From: Symsagittifera roscoffensis | Taxonomy: Eukaryota > Xenacoelomorpha > Acoela > Convolutidae | Direction of reading: 5' to 3' | DNA: 64,000 nt | NCBI RefSeq assembly: GCF_963678635.1 | Contig: NC_087065.1 | Location: forward strand, 50,722,452-50,786,451 | Shown here: one piece after another, positions 47,100-59,612 of the stretch | How the letters are laid out: each line of letters opens with the position of its first letter | Position numbering within the stretch: position 1 is the stretch's first letter | Notes under the pieces: generated by a model | The model's database searches: none | Told to the model about the DNA's origin: nothing | Seen by the model: only the letters and a program-made list of their open reading frames with translations | Program-made: the position numbers and the translations under genes

Positions 47100-47690
47100 G
47101 ACAATATGGACAAGAGACGCTCTCGTACAAATTGCAGTTCCACGGATCATCATGTATTGGCATGTCCAACACACAAACAAGGCATGAAGGCAATCGGTTT
47201 TTGCCTAGAAGACTAAGGTGCATCGGTAAGTGATCATGGAGTTTCTATAAGGGTATTCATCTCAAAATTCCGCCCCAGGTGCTTCTTTTGTAACTTGGAT
47301 GGCCATTTCAAATCGGATTGTCCATAATTCTGGGTCGCAGTGGCAGATAGTAAGCATCCAAGGCATGAAGAGGCTTTGTCAGGAGTTAAAGCCAGCAAGG
47401 CACATCTGATGAGTGAGGCGAAAGCTAGGAGGAAAGAGAAGCCTCAAGAACTCGCCACGAAGAAGATGCTAGCCGTGGTGAAGAAAAAAACAACCGGATT
47501 GGAACCGGAGACCGCAACACCAGATTTTACCACGCACACTTCAGTACATGGCCTTAGAATCCCTCGCCAAATCCGCCAGCGAATGGACGTTCCTGAAAAA
47601 GACGCACTCCAAAAACGAAGAAGCCGTAGCCTTACACACCCTAGCGAACAGGAATATGCTACTGGCCGCCTTTTTACGAATTAGTGTAAC
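47100..47690 (+). pseudogene. Retroelement gag fragment with CCHC zinc knuckle
   Basis: 47280-47321 encodes CFFCNLDGHFKSDC, a perfect C-x2-C-x4-H-x4-C knuckle. It is followed by a stop and then a Lys/Ala-rich open frame (47340-47684, 114 residues; KHPRHEEALSGVKASKAHL). Sequence just upstream (TRDALVQIAVPR) looks like more gag. It lies directly after an integrase fragment, an order not expected in a single intact element. Confidence 0.65.
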
Positions 47691-49580
47691 TTCTAGAACT
47701 TTTCGCTTTCGGACGCTGCTGACCAATAGCCTACTTTGAAAATGTCAGGTAAATAAGAAGATATTCTTCTATCGGAACGAAATCGGTTGCAAGTTTTTGG
47801 AAAAAATTTGGATCGTATATCGGAAGAGCTCCTATTTAAAATGTTTTATGACAAAATATCCCAAATTAATAATAACGTTTTTCTTACATAGAAGGTGAAA
47901 GGTATTCGGAAGAACCACATCTCTATCAGGTTATAATGGGTAAATAATTCTAAAGTTTTAGCCATACAATCCTCTTCAAAGACAGGTGCAGGCTAAAAAC
48001 TCTCTGCCAACTGAAGCTTTCAATCGTCAACATCTGGCAACGAAGTTCTACAACAGCCAAACTCGCCTTCAAAACAAAATTTGACAGCAGTCTCCAAAAA
48101 AACATACCCCAAAAGCTCCAAAACTAGATTACAAACCAGCCATTTAGCTCAAATCTCTGCAAAATTGCGCCAAAACTTGCACTGCAGACTTCAGACGCTA
48201 TAGTGCTCTCTTTGAACAAGACATTCTTAGTGGTCGACTTGAGGGGTGGTCGGAAGGGTTGATTCAACCCTGTTGTAAAGTCCTCACCAGCCAAGAAAAT
48301 ATTAGCCCCTTCTCCTCCTTTTAGGAGCCTCACAACCTGTTAGAAGAACTTATCCTAATCTCGTCCGAATATTAGACCCCGTCGAACTCGCAATCGAAAC
48401 CATTAAATTGCCCCATCTCATTGAAAGAAGGTTCAGACTGCCATATTTCAGCGCCAGAAGCTACCGCTCTAGCCACAGTTTTTTCGCCAGCCAAACCACC
48501 AGAGCAAGACGAAGACGACCAAGAAGACAGCATCTCCGTGACATCGAGATCTTCCGGACAAAACAGATGTCACAGCAGCCCAGCCAGGCACGCGATCAAA
48601 GCGGTAGAAGAGACTACACTGAAAGAACCCACTTTGAACGTTTCGGTACCCGTCTCAACAGGCGAATTAGATTCCTCAACAGTACAAGGAAGGAAGATCA
48701 AAGTTTTTAAGAAGAGCACATCAGAACTTTCTCGAACGTTTTAAAATTAAACTCATACTGTTTGAACTCTTTGGTAAATACCCTTATCTTCCTTCCCCGA
48801 AAATGAGTATAAGTTTTTTCAATGAGGTGTAAAAGTGGTACGGCACAGCGTACCGTATTGATCTTAGCTGTGTTCAGATAGACAATGAATCTGAATGTGT
48901 CAAGGTCGAGAAAGGCATGAAGTACATCAAAGAAATAAAGAGCAGGCTTAAACAGCATGAAAGTATCATTGTCAAAAGTTGAAGAATAAATCAAACTTGA
49001 CGAGGAAAATGATAAGTGCTTCCTATGCAAGTAACACATAATGTTGCGATCATAGTATTAAAAAGCTTTTTTTTGCATTTTCAGAACGTTGAAACCAACA
49101 GGTGTGTGTGTGTTTGTGCGTTTTTTTTAAATTTCATTATAAGGGTTTAGACCGGCATTTTCGTTTCATTAAAATTAAAGAAAAAAAGTTTTCTTAATAA
49201 AAACCTGAGTTAAGCATCCAAAATTGATTTTAAATTTTTTTTGCACTTGAACTGTTGATTTTTTCCACGGGCACATAATAAGAAACTTTTTATTCGATAA
49301 TGTTACCATATAAAAAGTATGAAAATAAAAAAAAATAAAAAATTCACTTTTAAGGCAGAGGAAAGGTATTCAATTAGGTTAAACTATTATTTACCAAAAT
49401 GAATGAACAAAAGGTGCAAATTAGGACCAGTTCAAAACAAAAACTTTTCTTATCTAATCATATTCTTGATAACTATTACTAAAAAAAACTTAGAACTAAC
49501 CAATCCTTATCCATGACTAAAAATAACAAAAATGTGTAAGGCTGAAACTATATATAGTTTCAACCACAAAAGAATATTTT
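47691..49580. other. Unassigned region
   Basis: Overlapping short frames on both strands (48408-48744, 48707-49039, 48124-48333) show no recognised domain. They may be further decayed retroelement sequence. A short GT run lies near 49100. Confidence 0.4.
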
Positions 49581-51399
49581 TTAATTTAGACAGCAGTTGT
49601 TCTTCTTTTTCTCCCACCTTGCAAGAATACCAGTATATAATAGATCATTTGAGACTAGAAATCATAAGAGTAAGATTAGGACCGGTCTTAGACAAAGGAC
49701 TTGAACGAATCTATCCGGCCAAAAATAAGATAGCTTGACGAACAGGCGATGTACCTTACCCAAAATTACCCTATGAGAAAGTCACTCCGGACTCAAGATA
49801 ATCTGGTTCGATAAAAGGAGTCTGGGGCCGACCTATACTTATTTAGATTTAGAAAAACCAGACACAGATTAAACAAATTAGATTAGAGAGGACATCACCA
49901 GGTCACAAAGAAAACAGCAAAACAATTCTCTGCATTGGAAAGCGAAAAAGTGGACTACGGCAATTATCTGAGTTCAAGACTTTTTATGCAGTAATTTTTC
50001 GTTCTTCATTATATGAACGACAGAAAAGAGAGCCGTAAACGAGGTTTCTAAACCGTTATTTTTAATTTAATGAATAATGAATTTTATACATAAACACCAA
50101 ATCAACAAACAAACTCATATCTACTTAAAAATTCTAAATCTGCAGTAATTTTGTGAAAACCTTCAAACTTTAAAGTTTATTAAATTAAAAACACAAAATA
50201 AAAAAAATAGTAGATAATATCTAATGATTAGCTTATAGAAATATTTATGATTGCTTGTTTCTCGAGGATCATCTCTGTTATTTTTCTTCTTCACCTCAGA
50301 CAAAAAACAGAATTTCTAAACAACCAACTTACCTTCAAGACGAGATCATCCAGATTTTCTTGGATCTTTGTCTTTTTTAAATCATTATGTTTTATCAGTT
50401 TCTACCAAAGCCTATACTTGCCTGAATTAATTCAGGAAATTATTCATTCAAAACTAAATCATCAAGGCTTTTCTTGGAGCTTTTAGTTTCAACTTAAAAT
50501 CTTAATCCTGAATTTTTATCCGAAAATTTAACCTTAATTTAATTTTAAATCCAGATGATGAAGGCTTCGCTCAAATCACATACTTAAATTACTCCCACCT
50601 TTAAAACTAGTGTCCAACGACCTCAAACCTCGAATTTTTTTCCAACATTTGCATACGACCCATGATGAACTGAAATTTTTCCTACAAACGAACCATTTGA
50701 ATTGAGCTAAGCAGTGTAGAACTTCGTTTACTCATCCATCATTTGAGCCCCAACTCCGAATTGACCCAGAAGCCCACCTCTTAGCACTAAAGCTTTTTTA
50801 GTTGAAAAGAACGCCACATTCAATTGAAAACAGTAAAAAAATCTTTGTACTGAATATATATACTCTCTCCACAACCCGAGAGTACAATTTGAGGATCAGG
50901 AAAGCCTCACAAAAAGTGTAAGAACTAACAGTTTAGGAAATAAAAACTGACATCTGTATTTACATCAATCAACTTAACACTTATGTTAAAAGATATTTTG
51001 GGAAAAAAATAAATACAAAATCCCCATGATTGCTTCATTGAAGATTCTAGAAACGACCTCCTTATTACACCACACAAAAAAGGAGGTTATATCAGATCAA
51101 GAGAGCAAACAAAAAAGAAGCTGCAATTTGTAAAAAAAAAAAGAAGCTGCAACTACAAAACGTAGAATCCGACTCAACAACTTCACGAAAACTTGAAAGA
51201 TTTGAAAATCTATTTCACACTGAAAATAAACCAGATGATGATCCACGATATATTACTGAATCAGAAGCTACAACAGCATCATGTATAAAAAGTAAACGCC
51301 AAATAAAAAACACTTATAGCCGAAAACCAGTCAGACTATATAATTGGAATCAACTAATAAGATACATTAAAAGCTACACAATAAGTGTCATACCTAAGA

Positions 51400-53700
51400 A
51401 AAATTGATTCAATACGACTAAAAACTTGATGATGAATCAAACTTTCCATTTGTCATTGATCCCACTAGTGACCCGTTACGAGAACCAGTACAATTTTACC
51501 ACACTTTGAAAAAAAAATTATTTCCAAAAGGAAATAACCCCTGTCAACAAGAATTCCCGAAAATAAAATTGAAAGGACAGATATTAGATCACTACTTGCA
51601 AGGTATCAGTAACATAACCTCAAAAACTGCCAAGCTTCCAAGTGAAATTTTACACCAGACTCAAAAATGTCATACACCATCACATCGAATACAAACAGAT
51701 GATAAAGAACTAGATTTATCACAAATTTTTGCCAAATGAATCAAACATATTCATCAAAATTCACAAAAAGCAAACTCAATACTGACAAATAAAGTTTTTT
51801 CAATCATCTTCAGTTATATTTCAATACTACACGCCGATGAAACATTCCTGTATCTTCACCACAAACATCCCGACATTCAGCACTAAGAAGAGAGTTTCAG
51901 TCTCTTTTCACGGTTCTTAGACTCCATCCGCGAAATTTTTACCGACACAGAGATTTTACAAATAACAAAATTGGAGGCTCAAAGATTCTTAGCATGGTTC
52001 ATCATAGATTATTTTCAGCATAATATAGACATATTTTCGTAATCTGGAAAAAAATGCACACACACACTCTAAAAAAAAACAATTTTAGCAGATGAAACAG
52101 ATTATATATGGGACCCGAATTGGTATCACGATATGGTTTTTAATATACCAAGTGTTTTCTCCAGTGAACCAGTTCAAACTATTTATTCAAAAGACAGCAC
52201 ACCTTTCAACTAAAACATAGTCTTTTTTGATAGTACATTTAACAACAGCTTAAACTCAGCATTTAAGAATACGCAAGAGAAGCTAAAAGGATCTACAACC
52301 CTAAATCATCTAGATATTCAAACACCATTACAATTCACACATGAATATTGTTAAAATATTGCCTACAACAACACAACAAAGTATATCACCCATGCATCCA
52401 ACAATCACGACGCCGTATAATAGTTATAGTGCTCCATTCTCCCAAGGTTTAAAATCACTCGTTAAACCAACAGTTTTTCCTAATTTTTCCTTTATGGATT
52501 ACCAAACATACAGACCAGTTATTAAGAAAATGCTCAATCAATAAACCAAACTATGCAAAGGGAACATTTTTGAAAAACACAATTACATTTTTTTGCAAAT
52601 GATAAAATCAGTAACTCAATAGTACGACCACTCGTTACAAGACAAAACCAGTCTAAGGAACACAATAACAACCAGCAAAAACTTTAAAACCCAACAATTC
52701 AATCTGTATTATTCCACGATAAGAGAAAAAATCAAACAGATTGCTCTGAAAACTATCCATCTTTTCAACAAAATAAATCTTACCCAATCAAAAAGCAGTT
52801 CAATTTAAATCAACCCAAAATTTTCAGAACGCGAAGACTATTTATCTAACACAATAACACTAATAACAGAAAAAAATCAATGAAATGACATAAAACAACC
52901 AGATAAAATTTTGCAATCCAGATATTTTTGAACCCTAACCAATTTATCCAGCCCATAGCAAACACAACAAAAATTTCTTATAGAACCAATTTTTGCAGAA
53001 TCATGTCATAACATACAATTACAGCATCCAACAAATACTCAAGGCTACCGAACAGAATCAATGAAAAATGAAATTCTATTACCTTATTACCTAAGAAAAC
53101 ATGAAGTTCCTCAAAACTTCTACAAATACCTAATAAAGCAGAATCACTACAAATGACGATGATTCGATACCTCATGGGGGTACATCATCCTAAACATAAA
53201 AAAACCACTAATTTTTTTTACGGAAACACACCCTGAACACTCAGTAGAGGACTTTTTGATTGCTGTCACAGCCAACTTAATATTAAAAGTAGGCCCACAA
53301 CTTCTGATCACACAACATCATCAAAATTGGATTCTTAGACCCGAAGCACTGTTTCAAGCCACACTCGACGGTTTTCAGTCCTACTGGATTCTTAGACCCA
53401 CAGCACTGATTCGAGCCACACTCGACGGTTTTCAGACCTTCAAGCGCAAAAAAGGTTTTCAGTCTTACTTATAAAAATTAAATCCAATCGGAAACATTTT
53501 TCACAAAAAACTCAAAAATATTTGACTGAGAAAAAAACAAACATGATCAGAGAGTTTTATGCAACGAAATACGCTGACTCCCGATTGAAACTTTGAAAAA
53601 ACTCGCTGTAAAAATAGGAACTCTGTTACGAAAAAAATATTCTCTAAAAACCTCAAAACTATGAAAACACAAAAATGACGGAAATTTTAGTGATTACATC
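51400..53700 (+). pseudogene. Retroelement gag (matrix/capsid region), broken
   Basis: Readable pieces include FPFVIDPTSDPLREPVQFY (about 51440), a 77-residue frame at 51506-51739, RFLAWFIIDYF (about 52000), DETDYIWDPNWYHDMVF (about 52100), and a capsid-like piece at 53256-53474. The last contains a 57 bp tandem duplication (53328-53384 and 53385-53441; WILRPEALFQATLDGF-like). Numerous stops show it is not functional. Confidence 0.55.
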
Positions 53701-53998
53701 AACACCACAATTAAGGAAAACAGCAAGAAAAAGAGAGAATCACATCCACCATCAACTCGCAAACCAGGTGTAGATTCCATAAACTCTTCGACAAATTTAA
53801 CAAGCAGAAATCACAAAAAGTATATAGAAGAACAGAAAAATTTGAAATTACAGTTTGCCAAAAACATTCGGACGAATACGTCACATATAAACAACATTCG
53901 AGACTCGAAAGTCAAGTAGCAGAAAAAATCACTCAAATTCTCACTAAATACCAAAAGAACCCGAAGTTTTTTAAAAAAAAACCTTATTCAAAAAATGG

Positions 53999-54040
53999 TG
54001 TTACAATTGCCGCAGACACGGACTCAAAATTGCTAAATGC
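53999..54040 (+). pseudogene. Degenerate gag zinc knuckle (His lost)
   Basis: It encodes CYNCRRHGLKIAKC. The spacing C-x2-C-x4-?-x4-C is intact, but leucine stands where the zinc-binding histidine should be. The equivalent site in the - strand relative keeps the histidine (CQRYGHSIAEC). Confidence 0.75.
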
Positions 54041-54279
54041 AACAAGATATATACAAAAGCAACAAGATAAATCAAACTGACTATCAAAACATAAAGAATC
54101 AAATAAATCTTTTTTTACCAATACATGAAAAAATATGAAAATCTACCAAACAAAATTTTTTAAATCAACAATAGCTCATGAAAACAACTTCCATCCAGCT
54201 ACAGTAACAGCAGATCACAATCAGCACACACCAACAACTCTCGAGGAAGATCCTCAGATCCACAAAACTCTGAAATTTT

Positions 54280-54960
54280 TTCATTAATTAGGTATGGCCG
54301 CTTAAATAGCCACAAAAGCCCATACAGAATCAATTACTCAAAATCAAACTCCAAGCGAAGCACTTTTTCTAACTATCCTAGAAATCACTCATATTCAAGC
54401 AACCGTAATCGATCCACTTCAAATGATCGTTCTAGACATTCTTCAGGTAACCGAAATAGGAATTTTCAATTGATCGGCCTGGAAACTACTCATATCTCAA
54501 TTTCAACAGCAAAAACCATAACAACAGACCTCGTAAAAATTCAAATAAATAAAGGAATAAAGACAATCGCTACCAGAATAATTCAAGAAACTTTTCTCAA
54601 TCACCTCATCGGAATATTTGACACTATTTAAGCAGGCAAACTCACAATTATAGTAGTAGAACGCCCAAATATCAACGACAAATAAATCAGGTACAAACTA
54701 CAGATGAAACAGCTCAAGACCCACCGGCAAATAGTTGAGAAAACTGGAAACCCAAAATGCAAAATGGAATGATATACATTTATTTCATCCTAAACTTGTA
54801 CTTTACAACACTCACTCTAAACAAAATAGCTACAACACAAGTCAAAAGCTTGAAAAATTATGGAAAGTTCAATTATTTCTCATACCAACAAAAAATATGG
54901 AACAAAACAAGCTTCTAGTAAACCTTTCAAGCAAATTATTCTTATAACAGAGTTCAAACA
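54280..54960 (+). pseudogene. Retroelement gag tail and protease remnant
   Basis: 54300-54480 encodes a Ser/Asn/Arg-rich tail (FSNYPRNHSYSSNRNRSTSN), like that of the - strand element. 54735-54947 carries VQLFLIPTKNMEQNKLL, homologous to the later part of the protease frame at 62491-63156. The protease catalytic D-S-G is not preserved. Confidence 0.65.
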
Positions 54961-55189
54961 CATCATTACTGTATACCCTTCATTACTATTTATGTTCCAA
55001 CAATTACTATAATAAGTAGTAAGCTACAGGTTAAAGGAAATTAAACACGAAAAAATACTGCTTGCTTAATATTTCTCTAAAAACTTGAGAAGCAAGCTCC
55101 CTTTTAAAAAAACTCTACCCTACTTATAATCAACAACAAAAGCATTTCAAACCCTTAATTGAATATTTTTGCTTCTTGTTATAACTCTA

Positions 55190-55560
55190 AAAAACATAGC
55201 ATAGATTATATTGCAATCTTCAAATTTCCGCAAAAAAGGCGAAATTAGTTCTAAAAATAAAATGGATTATATTCGATTATCATGGGTTATAATGGATTAT
55301 ATTCCAAAAACGATCCATTATGATGGAACAAATTGACGGAAATAATCAATTTTAGTACCAAAATAATGAATTATGATGGGTTGATAGGATTTAATTGGAA
55401 TTTTTTCCCCAAAATTAGTCGATTTAAATAACAACATAATTGATTTCATGATCTAATTTAACATCCATAATCGGTTTAATGGAATGTTTTTTGCCTCCGA
55501 AACCCTTTATAATCGATTAATATCCATTATACTGAGGTGCAGGAAGTTACACATGAAGTA
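55190..55560. repeat. Cluster of ATGGATTATA-like short repeats
   Basis: Imperfect direct and inverted copies of ATGGATTATATT (for example GGGTTATAATGGATTATATT and TAATATCCATTATA) fill this stretch between the two retroelement copies. No known function can be assigned. Confidence 0.45.
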
Positions 55561-55599
55561 GACTGTTTGTATAAAGCTGTGAAATATTGGATAGGAGTT

Positions 55600-57690
55600 T
55601 CTCTCGTTTGTCTCAAGTCGTTTTTACTGCGAGTTTTGAAATTATCAAAACAAAACAGTTTGAAGTTATGAATTAGATCTTTTTGGTTAACTCATAGACT
55701 AATTTCGGATAGGGTACACCGTCTGCTCGTCACGCTATCTTATTTTCGGCCGGATAGATTCGTGCAACTTCTTAGTCTAATACCGATCCTAATCTTACTC
55801 TTACATCTACTAGTCTCAGGGTGTTTAACTAGTCTCTGCTAGGCTCAATAGATCTAGAGTATACTGGCTTTTTGCGGCAGCTGAAGTTCTCTCTGAGAGG
55901 CAACTAATTTCTAAGTTAAATTCAAATCTCTCTAATGCTGAAAATACAAGTATTTTCAGCACTTACAAATAAGTGGGTTGTTAGTTGGATGGATTATGAG
56001 GGTTGTTAGTTGGATGGATTATGATTGGTTACTATAAAATATTTTACAGTGGTAAAATATCTAATTTATCCAATAATAAAATGTAGTTTAGATCAGGTTC
56101 CACCCATCCGGGTTTTACAGAGTTTTTTAGAACTATCTTTCTTCTCTGCAATTTGAAGGATGGATGATGGTATTTGGTGAACATCATTTCCTTATCCGGT
56201 TCCTCTTGAAGAAAAACGTTCCAGGACGCTGGAATGGTGGATATGAAGTTGTTATCCGGGTTGTCATTCGACAACGACTGTGATCCCCAATGAACGACTG
56301 TGACCCAAGATGGTTTGCTATGTCAGGTTTTTCTGTATTAGTAGAGGACTGTTTTGTGTGTAGCCTCGTCTGGGAATGGCGTGAAGATCGTGTTTGGAAG
56401 GGGTGCCTTGTAACTCGGATCTGTACGTATACTTGAACATCGAGGTGGTCATTGGTCTAGTTCAATGAAGTCCTTTTCTGCGAAGTCAAGTCGTACTCTA
56501 AATCCTTTGAGTCGTGATTGTGGACGGCATGTCGGTTGTGTTTAGCCATTCTTTTGTGCGAGTGTGATGGGATCATCTAGTCTGTGGATGTTCGTCTTTG
56601 TTGTTGTGTATGATCTATATACTACAAAGTATGATTTACATTTTATAAGTTTATGTTAATTTGGTTTTTTAGTCATGAACTTAGTTAGTCGTTTTCACAA
56701 AAGCGTTTGGTTTTAGTTCAGTTCTTTGGAAGAGTTACTCACCCTTGAGTACCTCTTATTAAAAACACAAGTGTGGTCACAAAGCGTGGATGTAGCGCGG
56801 AGGGTTATTCCGGCTATAGAGCATGCTCAGGACGTCCTTCTCTGGTGGGTTAGGCGAGAGGTGGGAGTATGATTGCATGCTGTTTCTTTGAGAGGTCCTG
56901 TTTTGTGATAACATTTTATGTTGGTTTTATGTTGGTCTTTCTTATGTTACTTTGGTTGTGTCCTTTTTTTCAAAAATCAAATTGTTTTTGGTTTGGGTTT
57001 GTCTTGTGACTTTTTTGTGTTTTATTATTTCTTTCTTAGACTTTATAATAGTCTTCAAAAGAATATTTTATCCAGTTTTAAGCTGGGTTAATCCGGTTTG
57101 GGTACCGTTGGATTTCTTTTCTTAGTTATGCTGTTATTTTATGATTTGTGGTGTTTAGTAAGCTGCGTTGGTTAATTTCGTTTAGTATATAATGCCTTTC
57201 CAACCGGGTTAAAGGAAAGTTTGAAACTTGTTATCGTGTGTTAGAGTTGTTTATAGTCAAAGCTTGAATCTCAAAATCATTATTTAAACAATTCTTTGTG
57301 GGCGAGCTGTGCGAGTTTGGATAGAATTCTTGTGCGAATGAATGAAAATATTGAGAAGGTTAGTACTGCTTTCTCATTTTATGAATTTATTGCATTGAAT
57401 TTGAATTTTACTGCGTTTTGGGGAAGTTTAAAATTATAAATTCTCATCGTATTTAATTTTACTGCTTCATGGGGAAATAATTTATAAATGAAATTACTAC
57501 AATGGGTATGAATTCTACAACATTATTTAGCGCTAAAGATTAGTTTTTGAATATAATTTAACAAGTTTGTATTTTTATTTGTCTTTTTCTGTTTTGTAGA
57601 TGATTGTGATGTAAAGACTAACAGAATAAATCAAACATTAATAAAAAATGGTTAGTTTACATTTGAATTTATTAGTTAAAATATTTTAAT
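55600..57690 (-). mobile_element. 3' end of the - strand retroelement, including LTR-like sequence
   Basis: 55700-55900 is homologous (inverted) to 49590-49800. The rest, to the stop of the last ORF, has no recognised coding sequence apart from a 76-residue - strand frame (56044-56274) of unknown identity. Two direct copies of GGGTTGTTAGTTGGATGG lie at about 55976-56025. Exact LTR borders could not be set, because the 5' LTR is outside the window. Confidence 0.55.
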
Positions 57691-57701
57691 TCATAGTTAC
57701 C

Positions 57702-59513
57702 TTAGTCTTCTGGGAAGAAGCCGTGGGGAAAGATGTCATGAATCATGTCCGATGTTGTTAAAAACTTGGCTAGTATGCGTATGATGTTTTTAGTTTGTAG
57801 CAGTGGCCAAAGCAGTTGAAGTGCCTTAATGGTGTTTAGTTCTTCTGTGCCAACTGCAAAATCGTAAGGTGTGTTTTGGATGAGGTTATATATTTTATGG
57901 TTATATTTAGTATTGTGAATGAATTCTAATATGGGTATTTCAATAGGTGTGATAAATTCATGCGGGATAAGGAAGGGTCTTGATTCTTCGGCGTTGAATG
58001 TCTTCGTGGTGGGACAAAATATATACATTTGGGTAACTGGGTCATAGTTGCGGAGGATGCCGTGTAGGTTAGTATCGTTAATGCAATATGTAAAATTTAG
58101 AAAAAATGGTGACGTGTATTTTGAGTTGAGAAACTGAAAACGATGGTGAAGTTGTCTTGATGGAGTGTGCAAATCAAAATGATTTTGTATAAAACGATAA
58201 TATGTATATGTGTGCGTTTGTTTAGTGCGTAACATAAGATCGTGGAAACAGTGCAAATCACGTTCCTGTTGTGAAAGAAAGTGAAAGGTTAGTAAAAATA
58301 ACTGAAATTTATCATAGAAGCTTTCATATGCTTGAATATCGACTAATGATTAGGAAATAATTTGATCCTGCTTTCTATCAAAAATATTGAGTGTAAATAC
58401 GTATGATGTTTTGATGAAAAATTTTTCTGTTAGTTGCGGGTTTGCGAAGCGGTCTTCATCTAAAAATTGATCGTTATTAGGGCCGATGATATTATTATCG
58501 TAGTATTCTATTGCAAAATCGTTAGCTCGGGGTGCGGTGAATGTTTTAAATAATTTTTTATATCCAACGTAAGTAAATTGTCGAGGTGTTAGTGTTGTGG
58601 TTAGTCTATATAACATGTTTTTATTTTTCTCGATACTTTCAGTAGTTTTAGCTAATGGTAGGCAGAGGGGGTTAGTATAATGATAATAAGCTGTCCAATG
58701 GAGTGTTGGCATTAGAACGTGCTCATCAACAAAATTGCGTGTATCGTTAGCGGTGGTGGGTGTATTCAATGTATATTGTGAAAATGAGGGTAATGTGATT
58801 TCGAGAAAATTTTTTGTGTTTGTGTGTTCTGAGTGATTTATATATTCGCGGGCTGTTCCGGGTTTGGTTGGGAATGGGTGATTTAGAAATTTTTGTTTAA
58901 AAGTGCGATGAGCTCGGTTAGTACTGGTAGGTGTTTCAGTGGATGGGGATGATTGTGCTAATGATGGAGTGTAAGCTGAAGAGGGTGTAGGAGTTGGTGG
59001 GTTTGAGGATGTTATTGTAGATGATAGTTGCTGTATTGTAAGGGTGTTGGGGTGTATTAATTGTTGTTGTAAAGTTATAAAATTGTCGAGTTCTGTGGAA
59101 ATTTGGATGTTATCCGGGGAGTTATTTTGTGATCTGTCGGAATGAAATGGAGAATAGGTTGGGGTTACTTGGGAAGCATAAGAAGGAGTGGAAAAGGATG
59201 GGAGTGGATGAGTGGATTGGATGGGTTGAAAAAAGGGTTGCGAAAAAACTGAGGAGATGGTCTGGGTATGGGTAGAGGGAGATAGTTCGGATTCTGCAAA
59301 TTCGTCGGGGGTTTCTACATTTGCGTTATTAAATTGTGATATAGTATGAAAAACTGAAATATCTGAGTTAGTATCAGAATTCGTGCTTGATGATATATTA
59401 ATAATTGGAAAATCGGGTGGTGGGAAAGCAAAAAGTGGGATAATTGGGATTTGAGTTTGTAGGTTGGCTGGGTGGGAATTTGAGCGATGGAGAGATCTAA
59501 GTTGTCGGCTCAT
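57702..59513 (-). CDS. Post-env ORF of unknown function with one in-frame stop
   Basis: One frame runs 604 codons from ATG (59513) to stop (57702), interrupted by a single TAA at 58352-58350 after 387 residues. The same frame continues open for about 215 codons after it. Residues 1-210 are Ser/Thr/Pro/Gln-rich low complexity; the rest is a folded-looking, aromatic- and His-rich region without a clear membrane helix. I do not recognise the family. It starts 100 bases after the env stop. A T-rich acceptor-like TCATTTTTTAG lies six bases before the ATG, so a spliced subgenomic message is plausible. It could be an accessory gene, or an extra structural protein. Confidence 0.6.
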
Positions 59514-59612
59514 CGTGGGCTAAAAAATGATTATTTTGAGATTGAAAAGTGGTGGTGTGAGGTTGATTTATAATTTGTTCATATGTATTATCATTTTGTG
59601 AATGATTTGTCA

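Larger units (their letters stand above)
49590..55180 (+). mobile_element. Decayed env-type LTR retroelement, + strand copy
   Basis: The 5' part (49590-49800) matches, in reverse complement, 55700-55900 at the 3' side of the - strand element, so both are probably LTR sequence. Gag (51.4-54.5 kb), zinc knuckle (53999-54040) and protease remnants (to 54.96 kb) follow. A pol linker homologous to the - strand copy continues to about 55.18 kb, where homology stops. RT, integrase, env and a 3' LTR are absent. Stops and frameshifts are frequent. Confidence 0.7.
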
